Positions 1-6,436 of a stretch of DNA of 6,436 nucleotides are shown in pieces. This DNA comes from Spirochaetales bacterium. Its GTDB lineage: Bacteria > Spirochaetota > Spirochaetia > SZUA-6 > DRHE01. Location: assembly GCA_023136785.1 (NCBI GenBank), contig JAGLQP010000117.1, positions 1 to 6,436 of the forward strand. The letters are read 5' to 3'. The notes under the pieces were generated by a model. That model saw nothing but the letters and a program-made list of their open reading frames with translations. It was not told the origin of the DNA and did no database searches. The position numbers and the translations under genes were made by a program. Each line of letters begins with the position of its first letter. Position 1 is the stretch's first letter.

Positions 1-754
1 CTCCAGGCTGACCGGCATTCCTCCCCATCCCAACAAGCCGATCCTGGGAAAATGTGCGTTCCGGGAAACCCGGGCTGGGGGAAGCACGGATGTCAGAGAC
101 GCACTGCCCGGGCATCTTCGGGAGCTGTTGCGGGAGGAGACGATCGGCCGATCCGAGGATGCCCTTTTCGGCGATCAGGAGATGAGTCGTGCCGGATTCA
201 GGCAGCAGCTGAAAAACTTCCAGGTCGCTGTGGAAGAGGTGGACTTGGACAAGGCCTACGGGCTGTATAAATCTCAAGTGCGTCGGAAAAAGACGGTCTC
301 CTTGAGCGAAGTTCAGTCGATTGTAGAGCAGGCTCGATTAGAGGAGGCTCAGAGGGTATACACCCTTGCTTCTTTCAACGTGATGACCGGGACCCAAACG
401 CTTCCCGTCGGCAGTGTCGAGCTGAACAGAGAAGATACGGTGCTTGTGCAATCCGCCACGGGCACCGGGCCGGTGGACGCACTGTGCCGCGCCGTTGACA
501 AGGCGGTCGGGGTAAATCCACGGCTGATCCTCTACTCTGTGGATCACCTCACCGAGGGGAAGGATGCCCGGGCGGAGGTGACCGTCAGTCTGTCCTACCT
601 GGGAAGGCGTTTCCACGGCCACTGCGGATCCACCGACGTGGTGGAAGCCAGCCTGAGGGCGTATCTGGACGCGGTAAACAGCATCGAGACTCACCGCCGC
701 TCCCATCCGGTAGAGGAGTTTTATATAAACGGCGAAGAGCTCTGGTGGGAGTAG
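1..754 (+). CDS. LeuA-family protein, C-terminal part (5' end outside window), with diverged catalytic subdomain
   Basis: This is the 3' part of a reading frame that is open from base 2 (250 residues visible, stop TAG at 752-754). It belongs to the 2-isopropylmalate synthase / homocitrate synthase / citramalate synthase family. Residues 3-20 (LTGIPPHPNKPILGKCAF) match the conserved segment that follows the TIM barrel. Residues about 119-232 match the LeuA allosteric dimer domain, with family-typical blocks such as GTGPVDALCRAVDKAVG, YSVDHLTEGKDA and STDVVEASLRAYLDAVN. In this family that domain binds the feedback inhibitor, leucine in LeuA. The oddity lies between: where active members have H-[ES]-SGIHQDG after the AF pair, this protein has RETRAGGSTDV (21-31), and the GKxSGR block is replaced by GDQEMSR (57-63). 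Both histidines of the first motif are absent. The frame stays open and the spacing is near normal, so this looks like a diverged paralogue rather than a simple frameshift. Barrel and metal ligands lie outside the window, so I assign no symbol and no substrate. The stop is 4 bases from the convergent efp stop. Confidence 0.82.
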   Translation, partial: SRLTGIPPHPNKPILGKCAFRETRAGGSTDVRDALPGHLRELLREETIGRSEDALFGDQEMSRAGFRQQLKNFQVAVEEVDLDKAYGLYKSQVRRKKTVSLSEVQSIVEQARLEEAQRVYTLASFNVMTGTQTLPVGSVELNREDTVLVQSATGTGPVDALCRAVDKAVGVNPRLILYSVDHLTEGKDARAEVTVSLSYLGRRFHGHCGSTDVVEASLRAYLDAVNSIETHRRSHPVEEFYINGEELWWE

Positions 755-758
755 AAGC

Positions 759-1322
759 TCATTTGTTGACCCGCTCTACATACTCCCGAGTCTCTGAGTT
801 CACCAGGATCTTGTCCCCCTGTTTGATGAACAGAGGCACCTTCACGACCAATCCCGTTTCCACCGTGACCTGTTTGGTCGCCCCGGACACGGTGTCTCCC
901 TTCAGACCCTCTCCCGCTTCCTTTACAGTTAAGACGACTTTGTAGGGAAGTAGGATATCGATTGGTTTTTCATCCCAAAAGGAGAGTTGAACCGTAACTC
1001 CCTCCAGAATGAAGAACTTCTTGTCTTCGTGGCCCTCTATGGCTACGGTGAACTGCTCGTAGGTTTCCAAGTCCATAAAGTGATAGTGTTCCCCGTCGGC
1101 GTAGAGGTACTGAGCCTCTTTGGTTTCGACGTTGATGTCCTCGAGCATTTCCTGACTCTTGTTGACCTGTTTTAGCACCTGTCCGCTGATCAGGCTTTTC
1201 AGCTTCAGGCGCACGAAGGCGGAGCCTTTTCCCGGGTTGACGAACTCCCGTTCGACCACCACGTAGGGTTCATTCTTCATGCGAAGAAATGTTCCTTTTG
1301 AAATAGCACCTGCGCGTATCAT
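759..1322 (-). CDS. efp: Elongation factor P
   Basis: Complete 187-residue EF-P, the usual bacterial length (about 185-190). EF-P binds the ribosome between the P and E sites and helps form peptide bonds at consecutive prolines. Three beta domains are visible: an N-terminal KOW-like domain (about 1-62), a central OB domain (about 65-125) and a C-terminal OB domain (about 127-187). The last carries the family signature GLKGDTVSGATKQVTVETG followed by VVKVPLFIKQGD. The tip loop reads NPGKGSAF, so Lys32 aligns with the modified Lys34 of E. coli EF-P (VKPGKGQAF). The substrate lysine of EpmA is therefore retained, and EpmA is encoded 68 bases upstream on the same strand. The ATG start at 1322 is preceded by tandem purine-rich RBS-like sequence and gives the expected N-terminus; no other start is credible. 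The downstream end abuts the convergent LeuA-like gene with no room for a separate terminator. Confidence 0.97.
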   Translation of the reverse strand: MIRAGAISKGTFLRMKNEPYVVVEREFVNPGKGSAFVRLKLKSLISGQVLKQVNKSQEMLEDINVETKEAQYLYADGEHYHFMDLETYEQFTVAIEGHEDKKFFILEGVTVQLSFWDEKPIDILLPYKVVLTVKEAGEGLKGDTVSGATKQVTVETGLVVKVPLFIKQGDKILVNSETREYVERVNK

Positions 1323-1325
1323 GGG

Positions 1326-1335
1326 CTCCTATCCT
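1326..1335 (-). promoter_or_regulatory. Ribosome binding site of efp
   Basis: Read on the minus strand the sequence is AGGATAGGAG followed by CCC and the ATG of efp. It holds two overlapping Shine-Dalgarno-like cores. AGGAG lies 3 bases from the start, which is tight, and AGGAT lies 8 bases away, which is normal. This supports the ATG at 1322. I see no convincing promoter in the 68 bases between epmA and efp, so efp is probably translated from an epmA-efp transcript. Confidence 0.5.
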
Positions 1336-1390
1336 AAACACTTCCCCTGCTCGTTACAATACTCCGATCCCCTCACCCCGTGCGGTCTCA

Positions 1391-2395
1391 TCATACGGAC
1401 AGCTCCGCACCGTAGGGAAGGACGCCGCCAATCGAATCCTGATTGAGGAAAAAAAGCAGGAGGCGTTCCAGACCGAGGGCCACCCCGGAACACTTCGGCA
1501 ACCCCTGTTGACGGATGATCCGAACCAGTTCCCAGTCGCTGGGGTGGAACTCAAGCCCCTGCCGTTTCTTCTTCTCCTGTTCTGTGAAGAAGATTTCGAT
1601 GCGTTCAGGGTCGGTCTCCTCGGAATAGCAGTTGGCGACCTCTACTCCGGCCAGGTACAGCTCCCAGCGCTCCGCCCATGGGGTGCCGGGTTTGTTACGG
1701 GCCAAAGTGGGGATCAGGGCAGGGTAATCGTAGAGGATCACGGGTCTGGAGTGGGGTAGGTTGGGTTCAACAGATGTTAGAAAGAGTTTGTGAAAAAGGT
1801 CCTCTCGACGGTCCTGCGGGGTTACCGTGAGCCCGCTGCTTCGAGCCGCATCTCCGAGGGCTTCGAAGTTCGTCAGTTGCCGCAGGTCGACACGAAGGTG
1901 TTCTTGAAACGCTTCGGCCATGGACAGACGCAGAAAGGGCAGGGAGCAGTCCACCCGGTGGTCGCCGAAGGCAAGAACAGGATCCCTGCCCAATTTCTCG
2001 AAGAGGTGGGCGAACAACTCCTCCAAGGTGTCCATGGACTGCAGATAGTCCGCCTGCAGGGTATACCATTCCAGCATGGTGAACTCAGGGCTGTGCAGGG
2101 GGCCGGCGGGTTCGCTGTTGCGGAAAGACTTGCAGATCTGGAAGATGCTTCCACTGCCCTCGGCGACCAGGCGTTTCATCCACAGCTCCGGCGAGGGGAT
2201 GAGAAATGCATCCCGGTCCGTGCCGCCCGCCGAGCGGTAACAGGTGCGAAACACTTCCAGGCTGCCCTCCGGGATCAGAGTCGGGCAGAGCAGGGCTGTG
2301 TCCACCTCGAGATAACCTCGATCCAGAAAAAACATCCTGATCAGCTGGAGGAGCTCTGCCCGTTCACGAAGGGTTTGCAGATTGGTACGAGCCAT
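1391..2395 (-). CDS. epmA: EF-P lysine ligase EpmA (PoxA/GenX/YjeA), lysyl-tRNA synthetase paralogue
   Basis: A 334-residue protein (E. coli EpmA has 325) with a class II aminoacyl-tRNA synthetase core and no N-terminal anticodon-binding domain, which separates it from full LysRS. EpmA activates a lysine-type substrate with ATP, (R)-beta-lysine in E. coli, and transfers it to the EF-P loop lysine. Visible matches to E. coli EpmA include an N-terminal helix and strand with FFLDRGYLEVDT (22-33), SPELWMKRLVAEG (68-80), motif 2 as ICKSFRNSE (87-95) with HSPEFTMLEWY (101-111), EVANCYSEETDP (252-263), and motif 3 as CSGVALGLERLL (302-313). Ala306 occupies the position of E. coli Ala298, where LysRS usually has glycine. 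I chose the ATG at 2395 over an in-frame ATG at 2410 because a strong GGGAG lies 8 bases upstream of it and overlaps the upstream ATG, which has no RBS of its own. It precedes efp in a likely two-gene operon. Confidence 0.93.
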   Translation of the reverse strand: MARTNLQTLRERAELLQLIRMFFLDRGYLEVDTALLCPTLIPEGSLEVFRTCYRSAGGTDRDAFLIPSPELWMKRLVAEGSGSIFQICKSFRNSEPAGPLHSPEFTMLEWYTLQADYLQSMDTLEELFAHLFEKLGRDPVLAFGDHRVDCSLPFLRLSMAEAFQEHLRVDLRQLTNFEALGDAARSSGLTVTPQDRREDLFHKLFLTSVEPNLPHSRPVILYDYPALIPTLARNKPGTPWAERWELYLAGVEVANCYSEETDPERIEIFFTEQEKKKRQGLEFHPSDWELVRIIRQQGLPKCSGVALGLERLLLFFLNQDSIGGVLPYGAELSV

Positions 2396-2400
2396 ATCGA

Positions 2401-2408
2401 CTTCTCCC
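2401..2408 (-). promoter_or_regulatory. Ribosome binding site that decides the epmA start
   Basis: On the minus strand this reads GGGAGAAG. The GGGAG core (2404-2408) sits 8 bases upstream of the ATG at 2395, an ideal spacing. It also shares bases with an upstream in-frame ATG (2410) that would add MGEVD. That ATG is preceded by pyrimidine-rich sequence without an SD. The downstream ATG is therefore the likelier start. Confidence 0.6.
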
Positions 2409-2432
2409 ATTGGACGCAGAGGTGTTGGGATG

Positions 2433-2462
2433 ACTATATTCTCAAAAGCATCGGTTCGTGAA
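2433..2462 (-). promoter_or_regulatory. Candidate sigma-70-type promoter for epmA-efp
   Basis: On the minus strand TTCACG (2462-2457; 4 of 6 matches to the -35 consensus) is followed after 18 bases by TATAGT (2438-2433; 5 of 6 matches to the -10 consensus). Transcription would start near 2426, giving a leader of about 30 bases before the ATG at 2395. This is the best promoter-like pair in the 86-base divergent gap. Such matches occur by chance, so this is only a candidate. Confidence 0.35.
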
Positions 2463-2468
2463 GGTGTA

Positions 2469-2473
2469 GAGGG
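2469..2473 (+). promoter_or_regulatory. Ribosome binding site supporting a TTG start
   Basis: GAGGG lies 8 bases upstream of TTG at 2482. The next in-frame start, ATG at 2491, is 17 bases from this site and has only a weak GAG nearby. The TTG start is therefore preferred, giving an N-terminus of MSVMKEQ. Confidence 0.5.
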
Positions 2474-2481
2474 CCGGATTT

Positions 2482-5400
2482 TTGAGCGTCATGAAGGAGC
2501 AAAGTTTGAATCCAGATAATATATCCCCCGGCTATCGCAGCGCGGGTTTCGAGGCAATATCGAACAAGGACATGCCGGAGTACGGCTCTCGGGCTTTACT
2601 ATTTCGTCATTTAAGCACGGGGTGCGAGGTGTTTCATCTCTGGAACGATGATCCTGAGAATCTGTTCGCCTTTGCCTTTCGTACTCCCCCCCAGGACGAT
2701 ACCGGGGCGGCTCATATCCTGGAGCACTCGGTTCTCTGCGGCTCGAAACGGTTTCCTCTCAAGGATCCTTTCGTTGTGCTGTTGAAGAGCAGTTTGCAGA
2801 CCTTTCTCAATGCCTTTACGTTCCCGGATAAAACCGTATACCCGGCCAGCAGCATGGTTGAAAAGGATTTCTTCAATCTCATGCTGGTAACCGGGGACGC
2901 CGTTTTTTTCCCCCTCCTGCAGCGGGAGGTATTCATGCAGGAGGCTCAACACCTCGAACCCTCCAAATCGGAGGATCAGGGGGATGGGCTGATACGAACC
3001 GGAGTCGTATTCAACGAAATGAAGGGAGTGTTTTCCAGCCCCGAATCGATCGTGGCCTATGCTTCCATGCGCAGCCTGTTTCCCGACACACCCTACGGTT
3101 TTGAATCCGGTGGCCATCCTGAAGCGATCGCTTCCCTGACCCACGACGAGCTGCGGGCATTCCACAGCCGGTTCTACCATCCGGGGAACTGCCGGATTTT
3201 TCTCTACGGAAATATCCCCACCCCTCAAACTCTGGAATTCCTCGAGGAAAATTTCCTGCAGTCCTTCGGTTCGGCGCAAATCGACTCTCACCTGGTTCTG
3301 CAACCCCGCTGGCAGGAGCCGAAGAGGGTAGAGAAGACCTTTCCTATAGAGGCGGGCACACCGGAGAATCTCGAGAGGAAGTCTTCTGTCATTCTGAATT
3401 GGTTGACCGTGCCGGTCAAGGATCCGCTCAAACTCCTGTCCTTCGAGGTGCTCACGGAACTGCTGATCGGCAACGAGGGCGCCCCTGTGCATAGAGCTCT
3501 GCTGGAGTCGAAATTGGGAGACGATCTGTCCCCGGCGACGGGTCTGGAGACGGAGCTGAACGAGCTCATGTTTTCGGTAGGCCTGCGGGGCACAGAACCG
3601 GAATCGGCTGAAGGCTTGGAGTCCGTGGTATTCGAGACCCTCCGAGCCCTGGTGGATCGGGGAGTGTCGGAAGAAGCGGTACAGGCCGCGCTGCACCAGG
3701 TCGAGTTCCGCAATCGCGAGATCAGAAGGGGAGGGCGGCCCTACTCCTTGACGCTGATGCGGCGGGCATTACGCGGTTGGCTGCACGGCAGTGATCCGGA
3801 GACCACCCTCGAGTTTCAGCGTTGGATGGATGTATTGAAAGCCGAGGTCGCCAAAGGCGGATATTTCGAACGGCTGATAGAGGGGTATCTGCTTGCCAAT
3901 CCGCACAGAACCACCGTTGTGGTTCGGCCCGATCCGCAAGCGAAGAGACGGGAGGAAGAGGCGGAAAAAAAGGAGCTTTTATCCCTCAGACAGGCCATGG
4001 GCCGGGAAGGCCTCCGGCAGTTGCAGGTGGATCTGGATAAGCTCAAGATGTTTCAGGAGCAGCAGGATTCTCCGGAGATCTTATCACGGATTCCAGCCCT
4101 GCACCTGACCGATCTACGGCGAGAGGTGGAAAAGATCCCCACCGAACGGATAGACCCCGGCTCGTTTCTTTTCCACGATCTGTACACCAACGGTATCGTC
4201 TATCTCGATCTGGCCTTCGACACGTCGGGGGTCAGAAAGGAACTGCGGCACCTGTTGCCTCTTTTCAGCCGGGCAGTCCGAGGCAGTGGTCTGCCCGGGA
4301 TACCGTACTACGATGTTGCTCGCAGGCTTTCCCTGCATACGGGGGGCTTCGGCGCATCCTTGAGTGCCGATACCAAGGTTGCCCCGGCGGAAAATGTCGA
4401 GGAGCGGTTGGTTTTTCGGGTAAAGATGCTCGAGCAGAACCTGCAGGCAGCGGTTGCCCTTGTGCGGGACCTGCTCCTGTCGGCGGATTTTCAAGACCTG
4501 GAGAGGATGCGCACGATCGTCCTGGAGATACGCAACGACCTCAAGGCGTCTCTGGTGCCCGCGGGCAGTCATTACGCAGCTCTCCGCGCTGGGGGGCGTC
4601 TTTCACCGGCACTGGCGATCGAGGAGAAGTGGAAGGGGATCTCGCAGTACATCTGGCTCAACGGGGTCTGCCAGGATCTACAGCGGGATCTTCCCGATCT
4701 GAGTGCCAACTTGAGCACACTCAGAGCATCCCTGCTCTGCCCCTCCGGGCTTACCGTCAATCTGACCTGCGGGCGGAGCGCCTTGGACCGAGTCATTCCC
4801 GTTGTTGGGGACTTGGTCGCCGCCCTGGGTCAAGCCCAACCCGGGCAGGGGAGATCTGGCGAATCCGAAGCCCCGAATCCGATCGGTGCACAGATCTGCC
4901 CGGCTGTGGAGACCCTGGTTGGGTCGATGAATGTGAGCTTCGTTGCCCATGCGATTCCCGGCAGTTCCTTCGGCAGTGTAGAAAATGCCCACGAAGCGGT
5001 TCTGGCCCACTTCCTGGCTACCGGTTTTCTCTGGGAACGGATCCGCATGCAGGGCGGCGCCTACGGCGCCGGTGCATCTGCGAACGGGCTGGAGGCTTTG
5101 TTTGGTTTTTCTTCTTACAGGGATCCCAACACTCTGGACACGCTGGAAGCTTTTCGGGAGGGACTCCGCTCTGCCGCCAGAAGTGAATTCGACCGGGAGA
5201 CGTTCGAAAAAATCGTCCTTGGTGCGGCAGGAAAAGAGGAGCGGCCCATGGCTCCCGGAGAAAAGGGGTTTGTCGCTTTGAAGCGGGGGCTGCTCGGAAT
5301 CCGGGATGAGCAACGTCAGGCGCGGAGGGATGCCTTGATCGACTGTACACCGGAGCAGGTCGCCGCGGCGGCGGAACGTTTGCTGGCCCGTTTCGACAGC

Positions 5401-5496
5401 GGTGTTACGGCGATTGTCACCCACTCTCGGGCGGTGCAGAGGGACAAACAGCGCTTGGAAAAGTTGAAGGCCGTCTCGGTTCAGCTCCCGGACTGA
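2482..5496 (+). CDS. M16C zinc metallopeptidase, PreP/Cym1-like peptidasome
   Basis: A complete 1004-residue member of the M16C (presequence protease, PreP/Cym1/falcilysin) family, close to the family's usual length of about 970-1000. In organelles these enzymes enclose unfolded peptides in a chamber and degrade them. Bacterial members have no signal peptide, and none is seen here, so a cytosolic peptide-scavenging role is likely but inferred. The inverted zinc motif HILEH is at 78-82 (His78 and His82 ligands, Glu81 catalytic base), within AAHILEHSVLCGSKRFPLKD. The third ligand is Glu179 in GVVFNEMKGVFSS. Two M16 halves are joined by a charged helical linker (about 484-535, rich in E, K, R and Q). 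In the C-terminal half, RIRMQGGAYG (853-862) carries the Arg855/Tyr861 pair that the family uses to hold the substrate. All catalytic elements are intact. The start is TTG, chosen on RBS spacing; ATG at 2491 would remove only 3 residues. The last 16 bases overlap the convergent kinase gene. Confidence 0.95.
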   Translation: MSVMKEQSLNPDNISPGYRSAGFEAISNKDMPEYGSRALLFRHLSTGCEVFHLWNDDPENLFAFAFRTPPQDDTGAAHILEHSVLCGSKRFPLKDPFVVLLKSSLQTFLNAFTFPDKTVYPASSMVEKDFFNLMLVTGDAVFFPLLQREVFMQEAQHLEPSKSEDQGDGLIRTGVVFNEMKGVFSSPESIVAYASMRSLFPDTPYGFESGGHPEAIASLTHDELRAFHSRFYHPGNCRIFLYGNIPTPQTLEFLEENFLQSFGSAQIDSHLVLQPRWQEPKRVEKTFPIEAGTPENLERKSSVILNWLTVPVKDPLKLLSFEVLTELLIGNEGAPVHRALLESKLGDDLSPATGLETELNELMFSVGLRGTEPESAEGLESVVFETLRALVDRGVSEEAVQAALHQVEFRNREIRRGGRPYSLTLMRRALRGWLHGSDPETTLEFQRWMDVLKAEVAKGGYFERLIEGYLLANPHRTTVVVRPDPQAKRREEEAEKKELLSLRQAMGREGLRQLQVDLDKLKMFQEQQDSPEILSRIPALHLTDLRREVEKIPTERIDPGSFLFHDLYTNGIVYLDLAFDTSGVRKELRHLLPLFSRAVRGSGLPGIPYYDVARRLSLHTGGFGASLSADTKVAPAENVEERLVFRVKMLEQNLQAAVALVRDLLLSADFQDLERMRTIVLEIRNDLKASLVPAGSHYAALRAGGRLSPALAIEEKWKGISQYIWLNGVCQDLQRDLPDLSANLSTLRASLLCPSGLTVNLTCGRSALDRVIPVVGDLVAALGQAQPGQGRSGESEAPNPIGAQICPAVETLVGSMNVSFVAHAIPGSSFGSVENAHEAVLAHFLATGFLWERIRMQGGAYGAGASANGLEALFGFSSYRDPNTLDTLEAFREGLRSAARSEFDRETFEKIVLGAAGKEERPMAPGEKGFVALKRGLLGIRDEQRQARRDALIDCTPEQVAAAAERLLARFDSGVTAIVTHSRAVQRDKQRLEKLKAVSVQLPD

Positions 5497-6436
5497 TCTC
5501 CACGAGCCTCTGCGGGGACCGTCACGGTGACCGTGGTTCCCTGACCGACGACGGATCGAAAACGCATCGTCCCCCCATGATCTCGAACGATGCGTTGGGA
5601 TACCGAAAGACCGAGCCCGGTCCCGCCTTTTTCCCCACGGGTGGTAAAAAAAGGATCGGTCACACGTGCCAGGCTCTCGGGAGAGACGCCTACTCCCTGA
5701 TCTGCAACCTCGATACAGAGGACCTTTGCAGCGGTGTCGAAGCGGGTCGAGATCCGCACTTGCCGCTGTCTATCCGGCAAGGCCTGACAGGCGTTGTGCA
5801 GCAGATTCATAATCACCTGCTCCATCCCGATTCGGTCCGCGGGAGCCGTGGGAATATCGGTCTGGAGAACAAGGTCGAAGCGATCCGTTGCTCTGGCGAT
5901 CATGTGCCGCGACAGATCCACCACCGTGCGAATCACCTGGTTCAGGTCTGTGGGTTCTCTCTTGCCCTTCGCTCCTCCCCGAACGAACCTCTTGAGCTCC
6001 GAGACGATATGGTCGATCCTTGTGGTGCTGGCTTCGATTTCAGAAATCGCCGATCTGGCGGCCTCTTTGAAATCCTCGTAGCTCATCCCGGACAGGCGGA
6101 TATCTTCATCGAATCTTTCAGCCGAATCCGCCAGGGCGAAGAGATGTGGCAGCCCGTCCAGGAGGAAGTGGGCGTTCATGCCGATGACCTGATTCGGATT
6201 ATTCACCTCGTGGGCTACTCCGGCGACCAAGGCTCCGAGGGATGCCAATTTATCCGTCCGCATGAGCTGCTGCTGTTGGTCCTGAAGGCGTTCCTCCGTC
6301 TCCTTGCGCACCGAGATGTCGCGGATGATCACGACATCCGCCGCTTCATTCTGCCAGGTGGTTCGCGCACCGGTGATCTCTACGGGAATCACCTTGCCGT
6401 GACGGGAAACGATGCGGGTCTCGTAGCAGCGGGGGG
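5481..6436 (-). CDS. PAS-domain sensor histidine kinase, C-terminal part (5' end outside window)
   Basis: The frame is open from the right edge (first full codon at 6434) to TGA at 5481-5483, giving 317 visible residues. Order: the end of a PAS domain (about 1-45; YETRIVSRHGKVIPVEITG, then VVIIRDISVRK, the typical PAS exit); a Q/E-rich coiled connector (EERLQDQQQQLMRTDKLASL); HisKA with H-box VAHEVNNPNQVI, whose phospho-acceptor His is encoded at 6210-6212; and a HATPase domain with N-box MEQVIMNLLHNACQAL, G1 ADQGVGVS, F-box DPFFTTR and G2 GGTGLGLS. All kinase boxes are intact, so it should be an active autokinase that phosphorylates a partner response regulator. No receiver domain follows, and no regulator gene lies in the window. 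The signal sensed and any membrane segments would be in the missing N-terminus. A GTG at 6392 could be read as a start, but it sits inside the PAS domain and is almost certainly internal. The gene resembles NtrB/AtoS-type kinases in domain order only. Confidence 0.93.
   Translation of the reverse strand, partial: PRCYETRIVSRHGKVIPVEITGARTTWQNEAADVVIIRDISVRKETEERLQDQQQQLMRTDKLASLGALVAGVAHEVNNPNQVIGMNAHFLLDGLPHLFALADSAERFDEDIRLSGMSYEDFKEAARSAISEIEASTTRIDHIVSELKRFVRGGAKGKREPTDLNQVIRTVVDLSRHMIARATDRFDLVLQTDIPTAPADRIGMEQVIMNLLHNACQALPDRQRQVRISTRFDTAAKVLCIEVADQGVGVSPESLARVTDPFFTTRGEKGGTGLGLSVSQRIVRDHGGTMRFRSVVGQGTTVTVTVPAEARGDQSGS

Larger units (their letters stand above)
2396..2481. other. Divergent intergenic region between epmA and the M16C peptidase gene
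   Basis: This 86-base gap separates two divergently transcribed genes and must hold or lie near the promoters for both, unless one is read from elsewhere. Besides the epmA promoter candidate, the plus strand has a weak pair, TTGGAC (2410-2415) and TATATT (2435-2440), with an over-long 19-base spacer. The AT-rich core around 2433-2446 is shared by both candidates, so the two promoters could overlap back to back. I see no clear palindromic operator and no riboswitch-like structure. Confidence 0.5.

Noticed and set aside
735..761. Possible terminator: GAGCT...AGCTC inverted repeat across the LeuA-like/efp junction
   Set aside because: The stem is only 5 bp with a loop of about 14 bases, and there is no proper U-tract on either strand.
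1323..1390. Possible separate promoter for efp in the epmA-efp gap
   Set aside because: A TATTGT on the minus strand has no -35-like partner at a usable distance. The gap is better read as a short spacer within an operon.
1790..2461. 223-codon plus-strand frame antisense to epmA
   Set aside because: It lies over the conserved class II synthetase core and crosses the epmA promoter region. The translation shows no family resemblance, so it is a shadow frame.
2611..3696. Long open frame of 361 codons on the minus strand inside the M16C gene
   Set aside because: It is antisense to a strongly conserved catalytic region, has no recognisable domain and has Arg/Gln/Leu-rich composition typical of the shadow of a GC-rich gene.
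4678..5424. 248-codon minus-strand frame in the 3' half of the M16C gene
   Set aside because: Antisense shadow of the conserved C-terminal M16 half, with no domain and no credible RBS context.
5523..5535. Perfect inverted repeat CACGGT-G-ACCGTG near the 3' end of the kinase gene
   Set aside because: It falls in codons for an alternating Thr-Val run (TVTVTV) in the last HATPase strand, which naturally makes such palindromes. The one-base centre cannot form a hairpin loop.

Overview
The window looks like ordinary chromosomal DNA from a GC-rich bacterium (roughly 57-60% GC by eye). It is densely packed with conserved housekeeping and signalling genes. I see no phage, IS, CRISPR, tRNA, rRNA or other mobile signature. 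My guess is Desulfobacterota/deltaproteobacteria or a related Gram-negative lineage. The guess rests on an EF-P gene of the PGKG-loop type beside an EpmA-type lysyltransferase, a full-length M16C (PreP-like) peptidase, and a PAS histidine kinase with an H-box of the HEVNNPN type. It is inference from gene content, not a phylogenetic placement.

Layout from left to right: (1) 1-754, plus strand, the 3' part of a gene for a 2-isopropylmalate synthase/homocitrate synthase family protein. Its C-terminal allosteric domain is good, but the part that should carry the HESGIH catalytic motif is strikingly diverged. (2) 759-1322, minus strand, elongation factor P (efp). (3) 1391-2395, minus strand, epmA, the EF-P lysine ligase, upstream of efp and probably co-transcribed with it. 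(4) 2396-2481, a short divergent intergenic region with a candidate epmA promoter. (5) 2482-5496, plus strand, a complete 1004-residue M16C metallopeptidase. (6) 5481-6436, minus strand, the C-terminal 317 residues of a PAS-HisKA-HATPase sensor kinase that runs off the right edge.

Two genes have an obvious functional link. EpmA attaches a lysine-type residue to a conserved EF-P lysine, and modified EF-P relieves ribosome stalling at polyproline stretches. The other genes appear to be neighbours without a shared pathway. The gene ends are tightly packed: the LeuA-like and efp genes converge with 4 bases between stop codons, and the M16C and kinase genes converge with a 16-base coding overlap.

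I found no evidence for an undescribed multi-gene system. The observation most worth a second look is the LeuA-family protein that keeps its regulatory domain but lacks the catalytic subdomain-II histidine motif.
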